Below, piece by piece: positions 57,924 to 64,000 of a stretch of 64,000 nt of DNA. The stretch lies in contig NZ_JAGFWR010000017.1 of assembly GCF_017599305.1 (NCBI RefSeq), forward strand, positions 62,001 to 126,000. The letters run 5' to 3'. Both the position numbers and the translations under genes were made by a program. Source of the DNA: Micromonospora antibiotica (GTDB lineage Bacteria; Actinomycetota; Actinomycetes; Mycobacteriales; Micromonosporaceae). Under the pieces are notes generated by a model that was not told where the DNA came from, made no database searches, and worked only from the letters and a program-made list of their open reading frames with translations. Each line of letters opens with the position of its first letter. Position 1 is the stretch's first letter.

Positions 57924-58483
57924 GCGGCGCGTCGTCACGACCCACCGGACGGCGTCGGGACCAGCTCATCGCCCTCGGTTGGCTGGTGGTGGTCTGGAAC
58001 CTGCTCTGGGGCCACTTCTCCCCGGCGAACGTCCTCACCGGTCTGCTGGTCGGCGGGTCGGTGCTGTTGTTCTTCCCGCTCCCGCCGGTCTCCTTCGGCG
58101 GCCGGTTGCGACCCCGGGCGCTGCTGGTGCTGGCCGGCACCTTCGTCGTGGAACTGGTCAGCGCCAGCATCCACGTCGCCGCCATCGCCGTGCGTCCCCG
58201 CTTCCGCCCGCGCGGCGCGATCATCGGGGTGCCGCTGCGGGTACGCACCGACCTGAACCTGGCGCTCACCGCCGAACTGCTCTCGCTGGTGCCGGGCACC
58301 CTGATCGTCGAGGTGGACCGGGAGGCCGGCGTCCTCTACGTGCACGTGCTCGACGTGCGCTCACCGGCCGACATCAGCGGCAGCCGGGAGCGGATCCTCG
58401 CCGTCGAGGAACGCATCGTCCGCGCCGTCGGCTCCGAGGCGGAGTTGCGGCAGCTCCTCACCGAACCCACGGAGGCACCGTGA
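57920..58483 (+). CDS. mrpE: Mrp antiporter subunit E
   Basis: 187 residues. Membrane helices in the first half (LGWLVVVWNLLWGHFSPANVLTGLLVG) are followed by the conserved soluble part PLRVRTDLNLALTAELLSLVPGTLIVEVDREAGVLYVHVLDV. The GTG at 57920 overlaps the mrpD stop (GTGA), which fixes the start. A frame open from 57107 is a shadow inside mrpD. Confidence 0.93.
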   Translation: MSGASSRPTGRRRDQLIALGWLVVVWNLLWGHFSPANVLTGLLVGGSVLLFFPLPPVSFGGRLRPRALLVLAGTFVVELVSASIHVAAIAVRPRFRPRGAIIGVPLRVRTDLNLALTAELLSLVPGTLIVEVDREAGVLYVHVLDVRSPADISGSRERILAVEERIVRAVGSEAELRQLLTEPTEAP

Positions 58484-58743
58484 CCGTCGTCCTCGCCGTC
58501 GTCCTGACCGTGCTGCTGTCGACCACCGCGCTGCTGGCGTTGGCCCGGATCTACCGGGGGCCGTCGCTGCTGGACCGGGTCATCGCCGCGGACCTGCTGC
58601 TCGCCGCGATGCTCAGCGCGGTCGGCGCGGAGGCGGCGGTGAACCGGCACGCCACCACGTTGCCGGTGCTGGTGGTGCTCTCCCTGCTCGGTTTCGTCGG
58701 CTCGGTCGCCCTGGTCCGCTTCGCCGCCCGGGAGGAGTCGTGA
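58480..58743 (+). CDS. mrpF: Mrp antiporter subunit F
   Basis: 87 residues and three helices (TTALLALARIYRGPSLLDRVIAADLL, then LPVLVVLSLLGFVGSVALVRF), the standard MrpF layout. The GTG at 58480 overlaps mrpE by four bases and mrpG overlaps its end by four. Confidence 0.93.
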   Translation: MTVVLAVVLTVLLSTTALLALARIYRGPSLLDRVIAADLLLAAMLSAVGAEAAVNRHATTLPVLVVLSLLGFVGSVALVRFAAREES

Positions 58744-59186
58744 GCGTGGGTACGGTGGTCGACTGGTTGGCCGCCGTCGCCCTGGTGTCCGGGGCACTGC
58801 TCAGTCTCGCCGCCGGGATCGGTGTGCTGCGCTTCCCGGACGTGCTGGACCGGATGCACGCCGCCACGAAACCCCAGGTGCTCGGGGTGCTGCTGTTGCT
58901 GGTCGGGCTGGCGCTGCGGCTGCGTACCGCCGCCGACCTGGGCATGATCATGCTGGTCGGGGTCTTCCAGCTGGCGACCGCCCCGGTCGCCGCCCAGATG
59001 ATCGGCCGGGCCGCCTACCGGTCGGGTCGGGTCGACCGCAGCCTGCTCGACGTCGACGAACTGGCCGGACACCAGCCCGACCCGGCTGGACCCCGGCCGC
59101 AGCGTGCCGACTCCCGTTCCGGGGACGGTGGCTCCCAGGCCGAAGGCGGTGACCCCCGGTCCGGGGACGGTGGACAGCGGGAGTGA
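58740..59186 (+). CDS. mrpG: Mrp antiporter subunit G
   Basis: 148 residues. Three helices with GVLRFPDVLDRMHAATKPQVLGVLLLLVG, the MrpG hallmark. The last ~45 residues are a polar tail with a duplicated RSGDGG block (DSRSGDGGSQAEGGDPRSGDGG), encoded by a short direct DNA repeat just before the stop codon. This is the last gene of the mrp operon. The next gene has its own promoter candidate. Confidence 0.92.
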   Translation: MSVGTVVDWLAAVALVSGALLSLAAGIGVLRFPDVLDRMHAATKPQVLGVLLLLVGLALRLRTAADLGMIMLVGVFQLATAPVAAQMIGRAAYRSGRVDRSLLDVDELAGHQPDPAGPRPQRADSRSGDGGSQAEGGDPRSGDGGQRE

Positions 59187-59253
59187 CGCCGCGGACAACG
59201 GGGAGGAGCAGGCACTTTGTGCCCACCCTCAGCGGGCTTGCAGCGAGCGCCGA

Positions 59254-59259
59254 TAGAAT
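59254..59259 (+). promoter_or_regulatory. Probable -10 (TAGAAT) upstream of the CBS-protein pair
   Basis: TAGAAT is the best -10 match of the window and ends six bases before an ATG at 59266. No convincing -35 was found at 17 bases. Confidence 0.5.
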
Positions 59260-59265
59260 TGCCGG

Positions 59266-59367
59266 ATGATCGACTCTTCTGCCCAGGAGGGCAGCAGTAG
59301 CCAGCCGGGTCGTGCCCGGCAATCCCCCGCCCCGACGTCCACGGGAGCCCTGAGCGACCCGTGTTGA
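59266..59367 (+). CDS. Candidate leaderless 33-codon leader ORF
   Basis: Begins with ATG six bases after TAGAAT and encodes 33 residues (MIDSSAQEGSSSQPGRARQS...), ending at a TGA that overlaps the GTG start of the next gene by seven bases in another frame. Codon third positions are only moderately GC-rich, so coding is uncertain. The overlap would allow translational coupling to the CBS-domain gene. The alternative is that this is just the untranslated leader. Confidence 0.35.
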   Translation: MIDSSAQEGSSSQPGRARQSPAPTSTGALSDPC

Positions 59368-60863
59368 TCGTCGTCGGCCTCGCACTCATCATCGTTCTCA
59401 CCGCCGCCACCGGCTACTTCGTGGCCCAGGAGTTCGGCTACGTCGCCGTGGACCGGGGCAAACTCAAGCAACTCGCCGACGACGGCGACGCCAAGGCCGC
59501 CCGCGCCCTGGAGGTCACCGGGCGGCTGTCGTTCATGCTCTCCGGGGCACAGCTCGGCATCACCGTGACCGCCCTGCTGGTCGGTTACGCCGCCGAGCCC
59601 TACCTCGGTGCCGGGCTGGCCGAACTGCTCGGCGGCGTCGGCGTCTCCACCGGGGTCAGCCTGCCGCTGTCGGTGGCGTTGGCGCTGGTCATCGCCACCG
59701 TCGTGCAGATGGTCCTGGGCGAGCTGGCCCCGAAGAACCTGGCCATCGCCCGGCCCGAGACGCTGGCGCGGGCGCTGAGCCGGTCCACCCTGATCTACCT
59801 GAAGATCGCCGGGCCGCTGATCACGCTCTTCGACCGGGCCGCCGTCCGGTTGCTGCGCCGCCTCGGCATCGAGCCGATCGAGGAGCTGCCCAGCGGCGCC
59901 ACCCCGGCCGACCTGGAGCAGATCATCGCGGAGTCCCGGGAGGAGGGGCACCTCGACGCCGAGATGTCCGACCTGCTCGACCGGGGTCTCGACTTCCGGG
60001 AGCTGACCGCCGGGGAAGCCATGGTCCCCCGGGTCGACGTGCACACCATCCGGGCACACGAGCCGGTCAGCCGGGTGGTCGAACTGCTCGACACCGGTCA
60101 CTCCCGTTTCCCGGTACGCGGTGCCGAGGGCGTCGACGACCTGGTGGGCGTGGTCGGCATCGCCGACGTGCTCGGGGTGCCGCCGGCCGAGCGCGCCACC
60201 ACCCCGGTCAGCGCGGTGGCCGTACCGCCGCTGCTGGTGCCGGAGACGTTGCCGTTGCCCACGGTGCTGGACCGGCTGCGGTCCGGGCACCGGCAGCTCG
60301 CCTGCGTGGTCGACGAGTACGGCGGCTTCGCCGGCGTGATCACCCTGGAGGACATCGCCGAGGAACTGGTCGGGCCGATCCGCGACGAGGACGACCCGCC
60401 CGAGCGGGCCCCGGCCCGGCAGGAGGACGGTTCCTGGGTGGTGCCGGCCCGCTGGCGCATCGACGAGGTCGCCGACAGCACCGGCATCTCGCTGCCCGAG
60501 GCCCCCGAGTACGACACCCTCTCCGGGCTGGTCATGCGGGAGCTGGGCCGGGTGCCCGAGGTCGGTGACCGGCTGGAGGTCGTCCTGCCGGCCGACGGCG
60601 ACGAGCCCACGGAACGCCCGAAAGCCCTGATCGAGGTGCTCGCGGTGGACCGGCACGTGGCCGACTCGGTGCGGCTCACGATGGCCGCCGACCCGGGTAC
60701 GGGCACGCAGCCCCGGACCACCCGCAGCGGAAGCGACCGACGCCGTGGTGCGAACGTCCGCGCCACCGGCGGCGGGGGCGACCGGTCCGGGGGCACGAAT
60801 GCCCGCGCCACCGGCAACGGCCCGGACGTGCACGTCGCCCGGGGTCGGGAGGAGCGCTCATGA
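59361..60863 (+). CDS. CNNM/CorC-type membrane protein with CBS pair (hemolysin C family)
   Basis: 500 residues: a DUF21 (CNNM) membrane domain (about 1-185; MLSGAQLGITVTALLVGYAAEP, VLGELAPKNLAIARPE), a CBS pair (about 205-330; ELTAGEAMVPRVDVHTI, HRQLACVVDEYGGFAGVITLEDI), and a CorC_HlyC transporter-associated domain (about 345-430). Such proteins export magnesium or sense it through nucleotide binding at the CBS pair. They are called hemolysins only by history. A basic Gly/Arg-rich tail with RATGGGGDRSGG / RATGNG repeats ends the protein. GTG 59361 is chosen from homology. The stop overlaps the next gene by four bases. Confidence 0.9.
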   Translation: MLIVVGLALIIVLTAATGYFVAQEFGYVAVDRGKLKQLADDGDAKAARALEVTGRLSFMLSGAQLGITVTALLVGYAAEPYLGAGLAELLGGVGVSTGVSLPLSVALALVIATVVQMVLGELAPKNLAIARPETLARALSRSTLIYLKIAGPLITLFDRAAVRLLRRLGIEPIEELPSGATPADLEQIIAESREEGHLDAEMSDLLDRGLDFRELTAGEAMVPRVDVHTIRAHEPVSRVVELLDTGHSRFPVRGAEGVDDLVGVVGIADVLGVPPAERATTPVSAVAVPPLLVPETLPLPTVLDRLRSGHRQLACVVDEYGGFAGVITLEDIAEELVGPIRDEDDPPERAPARQEDGSWVVPARWRIDEVADSTGISLPEAPEYDTLSGLVMRELGRVPEVGDRLEVVLPADGDEPTERPKALIEVLAVDRHVADSVRLTMAADPGTGTQPRTTRSGSDRRRGANVRATGGGGDRSGGTNARATGNGPDVHVARGREERS

Positions 60864-61924
60864 GCCCCGTTGTCGCACTGCTGGTCTCGGTGCTGCTGCT
60901 CGCCCTCAACGGCTTCTTCGTGGCCGCCGAGTTCGCCCTGGTGGCGGCCAAGCGCTACCGGCTGGAACAGACCGCCGCCGGTGGCGGCCGGGCGGCCCGC
61001 GCCGCCCTGGACGGGGTACGTGAGCTGTCCCTGATGCTGGCCGGCGCGCAGCTCGGCATCACGCTGTGCACGCTGGGCCTGGGCGCGTTGGCCGAGCCGG
61101 CGATCGAGCACCTGCTCAGCCCGTTGCTGAACGCCGTCGGGCTACCGGCGGCAGCCAGCCACATCATCGCGTTGATCTTCGCGTTGGGGCTGGTGACGTT
61201 CCTGCACCTGGTGGTCGGCGAGATGGCCCCGAAGTCGTGGGCGATCACCGACGCGGAGCGCTCGGCGACCCTGCTGGCGCTGCCGTTCCGGGCCTTCGCC
61301 CGGGTCGCCCGGCCGGTGCTGTCCCTGCTCAACGCCCTGGCCAACGCGATGCTGCGACTGGTCGGGGTGCAGCAGCAGGACCAGCTCGCCCAGGTCCACG
61401 GCCCGGACGAGCTGCGCATCCTGCTGGAGCAGTCCCGCGAGCACGGGCTGCTCGGTGCCGAGCAGCACCAGATGCTGACCAGCATGCTGGAATTGCAGGG
61501 CACCACCGTCGCCCAGGTGATGGAACCCTTCGACCAGATCGTCACGGTCCACCGGGACGACACCGCCGAGCGGATCGAACAGGTCAGCCGGGACAGCGGC
61601 CGGTCCCGGCTCGCCGTCCTCGACGGCGGCGGCGAGGTGTGCGGGCTGGTGCACGTCCGGGAAGCGGTCCGGGCGGTCACCACCGGCCGGGCGGCCACCG
61701 CCGCCGAGCTGATGAGCCGCTCGTTCACCCTGCCGGCCACCTCCTCGGTCACCGAGGCGGTCGCCGCGATGCGCGCCGACCAGGCCCAGTTGGCGCTGGT
61801 CCGCAACGGCGGCGGGCCGACCCGGCCGATCGGATTCGTGGCCTTGGAGGACCTGCTCGAAGAGGTCATCGGCGAGTTCGACGACGAGACCGACCCGATC
61901 CCCCGGGGCCGCCGCCTGCGCTGA
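60860..61924 (+). CDS. Second DUF21/CBS-pair membrane protein
   Basis: 354 residues, a paralogue of the upstream protein: DUF21 domain (NGFFVAAEFALVAAKRYRLEQ, MLAGAQLGITLCTLGLGALAEP, VVGEMAPKSWAI) plus CBS pair (GTTVAQVMEPFDQIVTVHRDD, GFVALEDLLEEVIGEFDDETDP). It stops right after the CBS pair and lacks the CorC_HlyC domain. The usual cytosolic partner domain could be supplied by the upstream protein in a hetero-dimer (inference). The ATG at 60860 overlaps the upstream stop by four bases, giving coupled translation. Confidence 0.9.
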   Translation: MSPVVALLVSVLLLALNGFFVAAEFALVAAKRYRLEQTAAGGGRAARAALDGVRELSLMLAGAQLGITLCTLGLGALAEPAIEHLLSPLLNAVGLPAAASHIIALIFALGLVTFLHLVVGEMAPKSWAITDAERSATLLALPFRAFARVARPVLSLLNALANAMLRLVGVQQQDQLAQVHGPDELRILLEQSREHGLLGAEQHQMLTSMLELQGTTVAQVMEPFDQIVTVHRDDTAERIEQVSRDSGRSRLAVLDGGGEVCGLVHVREAVRAVTTGRAATAAELMSRSFTLPATSSVTEAVAAMRADQAQLALVRNGGGPTRPIGFVALEDLLEEVIGEFDDETDPIPRGRRLR

Positions 61925-62048
61925 CCCTCGTCCCGGCAGGGCCGATGCGGTTGAGGCTCCGGCGAGCAGTGGTGGTGCACCGGCTGCCCCCGGGGTAGCG
62001 GCATCGAGGGGCGGTGGACCCGCTACCTCGGCCCAACGGAGTCGATCG

Positions 62049-62079
62049 ACGACCCCGCCCCGCCCTGGGGCGGGGTCGT
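62049..62079 (+). terminator. Terminator after the CBS-protein operon
   Basis: A 13-bp perfect stem (62049-62061 / 62067-62079) with loop GCCCT, followed by TTCGTCGG. The rest of the gap 61925-62217 shows no gene. Confidence 0.85.
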
Positions 62080-62217
62080 TCGTCGGGGTGGTCGAGGAGT
62101 GCCCGGCCGATCAGGGGGAAACCGCCACCCGCCGGGTCGGTCAGGGGCCGGCTCCTGCCTGGTCGGTCGGGGGACACCTCGCCTGCCGGGCCGGGGGCGG
62201 CAGCGGAGGACGGGGGA

Positions 62218-63156
62218 GTGACGGGGATGCGGTTGACCGGGGTGTCCCACGAGTCCGGTGCGACCGGGTTGGCGGTGAGCACCACCCTGACCAACCCGAG
62301 CACCCGCCCGGGGCTGCGGCTGCCGGGACAGGTGATGCTCAGCGCCGGGGCGCAGGACGTGCCGGTGCGGCACGTACGGCTCGGGTTGGTGGCGACTGCC
62401 GAACCGGACGACCCCCGCTCACCCCGCCACCTCGTGCAGTACCACCAGGTGACGGTGGGGGGTCGGTTCGTCGTACCGGCCGGGCGGCGGCGGGCCATCG
62501 ACTTCGCCGTACCCCTGCCGTGGGAGACGCCGGTGACGATCTTCGGCGGGGTGCCGTTGATGAGCCTACGCACCGGGCTGCGTACCGAGGTGTCGGTGGA
62601 CCCGGAGCTGGAGCAGGGCGCGATGGTGCCGATCTTCGTCCACCCGTTGCCCACCCAGCAGCACGTGCTGGCGGCCCTGGACACGCTCGGCTTCGTCCTG
62701 CGGCAGGCGGGCCTGGTGTCGAGCCGACTGCCGGGGGTCGAGCAGAGCCTGCCGGTGCACGAACGCCTCGGCTACTGGGTCGCCCCGCTGTACGCCGGGC
62801 CGATCACCGAACTGGAGCTGATCTTCGTGACCAATTCCGCCGGCCTGGAGGTGCTGCTCTGGATGGACCGGCGGCTCTCGCTGACCGGAATCAGCCATCA
62901 GAGCATCAGCCGGTTCCGGACCTGGCACACCGGTGCCGATCAACGCGACTGGATCTCCGTCGTGGACGGCTGGTTGCGGGCGGCGATCAACCGGCACGCG
63001 GCAGCGGCCTCGAACGCGCACTGGTCGGCCCGGATCACCGAGTCGGCGCACGTCAGCCGCCCGCCGGACGCCCCGGTGCGACCGGGTTACGGACTGGGCG
63101 GCACCGGCGGCGGTGGCGGTATCGGCGGTGGCGGTGGTGGCGGCGACGGCACCTGA
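62218..63156 (+). CDS. Spo0M-family sporulation-control protein
   Basis: 312 residues. The arrestin-like SpoOM domain covers about residues 1-235 (GATGLAVSTTLTNPSTRPGLRLPGQV..., RRAIDFAVPLPWETPVTIFGG, LRTEVSVDPELEQGAMVPIFVHP). Family members modulate sporulation and cell-envelope processes in Bacillus and are widespread in spore-forming actinobacteria. The middle part binds partners through unclear contacts. The C-terminus is a glycine run (GGTGGGGGIGGGGGGGDGT) whose coding DNA merges into a repeat that continues past the stop. GTG 62218 has GGAGGA upstream. ATG 62227 is an alternative. Confidence 0.85.
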   Translation: MTGMRLTGVSHESGATGLAVSTTLTNPSTRPGLRLPGQVMLSAGAQDVPVRHVRLGLVATAEPDDPRSPRHLVQYHQVTVGGRFVVPAGRRRAIDFAVPLPWETPVTIFGGVPLMSLRTGLRTEVSVDPELEQGAMVPIFVHPLPTQQHVLAALDTLGFVLRQAGLVSSRLPGVEQSLPVHERLGYWVAPLYAGPITELELIFVTNSAGLEVLLWMDRRLSLTGISHQSISRFRTWHTGADQRDWISVVDGWLRAAINRHAAAASNAHWSARITESAHVSRPPDAPVRPGYGLGGTGGGGGIGGGGGGGDGT

Positions 63157-63282
63157 ATCCGTTCGCGCCCCCGGCGACGGCGACGGCACCTGAATCCGCC
63201 CTCGCCCCCGTCCCCCGGCGGTGGTGGTGGCACCTGAATCCGCCCGCGCCCACCGCATCGCCCCCGGTGGTGGCTGAATCCG
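63148..63282 (+). repeat. Degenerate repeat carrying the Spo0M gene stop codon
   Basis: GGCACCTGAATCCG occurs at 63148-63161, 63185-63198 and 63229-63242, and a shortened GGCTGAATCCG near 63272. The periods are about 37-44 and the spacers are rich in CGCCCCC and GGCGGTGG. The first copy contains the Spo0M gene's TGA. The array fills the gap to the convergent exporter gene, and no separate terminator is seen. Confidence 0.85.
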
Positions 63283-63319
63283 TCAGGGGTCGCCGCCCGG
63301 TCGTGCGTCCGGGGGAGGG

Positions 63320-63985
63320 TCAGACCGAGGCGGTGGCGAGCTTGATACCGAAGCCCAGGAAGAGCATCGCGACACCGGTCGTTGCCCCGGCGGCCAGCCG
63401 ACGGCGCTGCCGGAACTGGGCGGCCAGGAAGGTGCCCGCGAAGATCAGCGCGGTCAGGTAGAGCACGCTGGTGACCTGGGCGATCAGCCCGAGCAGCAGG
63501 AACGACAGTGCCGGCCAGGCATAGCCGGGGTCGACGAACTGGATGAAGAACGAGATGAAGAAGAGGATGGCCTTGGGGTTGAGCAGGCTGATCACCAGTG
63601 CCTTGCGGAACGGGCTGCGCAGCGCCGCCGGCTCGGCCGCGTCGATCAGCCGGGGCGCCGCGGGGTCGTGGCGAGCGCGCCACCGCTGCCAGGCCGCGCG
63701 CAGCATGGTCAGCCCCACGTACCCGAGGTAGGCCGCGCCGGCGTACTTGATCACGAGGAAGAGCGGCGGGTACGCCTTGAGCAGCGACGCCACCCCGGCG
63801 GCCGACAGGAACATCAGCACCGCGTCGCCCAGGAACACCCCACCCGCCGCCCGGTAGCCGACGGCCACGCCCCGCTTGGCGGCGGTGGAGAGCACGAAGA
63901 GGGAGTTGGGCCCCGGCAGCAGGACGATCGCCACGGTGCCCAACACGTAAGTCCAGATGTCGGTGATGCCCAGCACGCCCGTCAT
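63320..63985 (-). CDS. LysE-family amino-acid exporter (LeuE/RhtB-like)
   Basis: 221 residues with six hydrophobic helices, the normal LysE-family size. The N-terminal signature LLPGPNSLFVLSTAAKRGVAVGYRAAGG is complete, and the fifth-helix region RSPFRKALVISLLNPKAILFFISFFIQFV matches the RhtB/LeuE group, which export leucine, threonine or homoserine lactones. The substrate cannot be fixed. The ATG at 63985 lies 16 bases from the window end with a weak GAGG before it, so its promoter is outside or just visible. It converges on the Spo0M gene. Confidence 0.9.
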   Translation of the reverse strand: MTGVLGITDIWTYVLGTVAIVLLPGPNSLFVLSTAAKRGVAVGYRAAGGVFLGDAVLMFLSAAGVASLLKAYPPLFLVIKYAGAAYLGYVGLTMLRAAWQRWRARHDPAAPRLIDAAEPAALRSPFRKALVISLLNPKAILFFISFFIQFVDPGYAWPALSFLLLGLIAQVTSVLYLTALIFAGTFLAAQFRQRRRLAAGATTGVAMLFLGFGIKLATASV

Positions 63986-64000
63986 CCTCGACCCACCGGG

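Noticed and set aside
1..64000. Transfer RNA and other stable RNA genes
   Set aside because: I looked for TPsiC-loop and anticodon-stem patterns and for rRNA blocks and found none by eye. A tRNAscan-SE and Infernal run would be needed to exclude them.

Overview
The window is about 73% G+C. It uses GTG starts freely, packs genes into short operons with 4-base stop/start overlaps, and carries a typical actinobacterial core. The order ribF-rpsO-pnp-M16 peptidase-dapB, then thyX-dapA-RNase J, ftsK, rimO-pgsA, cinA-clgR-pspA-pspM follows the order known from Mycobacterium and Streptomyces. The extra genes (YbjN-domain proteins, Spo0M, Mrp antiporter, large secreted proteins) and the style of the repeats suggest Micromonosporaceae, probably Micromonospora or a close relative. 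This is an inference from gene content. There is no rRNA, tRNA, CRISPR array, integrase or insertion sequence that I can see.

Layout. Bases 1-6.3 kb hold translation, RNA decay and lysine genes: the 3' part of ribF, rpsO, pnp, a zinc M16 peptidase and dapB. Bases 6.4-12 kb are accessory: three GNAT acetyltransferases, a VOC protein, a GT87-type membrane glycosyltransferase, a YcaQ-type DNA glycosylase and a DUF2752 membrane protein. Bases 12.1-15.6 kb hold thyX, dapA and RNase J. Bases 15.7-21.4 kb hold a secreted beta-propeller protein, an XRE/MmyB regulator, a secreted S1 protease and a YbjN-domain pair. Bases 21.5-29.1 kb hold ftsK, a small membrane protein, a DinB-like protein, a guanidinium exporter behind a guanidine-III riboswitch, an ornithine-cyclodeaminase-like enzyme, rimO and pgsA. 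Bases 29.4-36.1 kb hold a 1063-residue secreted protein of unknown function and a NarL-type two-component pair. Bases 36.1-39.6 kb hold a repeat-rich stretch, cinA and the envelope-stress operon clgR/pspA/pspM. Bases 39.8-47.7 kb hold a 1198-residue multicopper-oxidase-fold protein that has lost the copper ligands, a Nei-like glycosylase, a secreted SH3-type protein, a CPCC protein, a SAM hydrolase and a lipoprotein. Bases 47.8-53.0 kb hold the giant helicase Lhr and a small gene behind an AT-rich palindromic control region. Bases 53.1-59.2 kb hold a complete Mrp antiporter operon (fused A/B, then C-G). The end holds two CBS-pair membrane proteins, Spo0M and a LysE-family exporter.

Several signals stand out. 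(1) The multicopper oxidase has substitutions in all four copper-binding motifs. (2) A class III guanidine aptamer precedes the SMR exporter, with a complementary switch segment. (3) Ten genes start 6-8 bases after a TANNNT hexamer with no ribosome-binding site, as expected for leaderless mRNAs. (4) Several genes end in tandem repeats whose first copy contains the gene's own stop codon. (5) A near-perfect 22-bp inverted repeat separates the sensor kinase from its regulator. (6) The large secreted protein has a hydrophobic, possibly membrane-inserting segment followed by a coiled coil.
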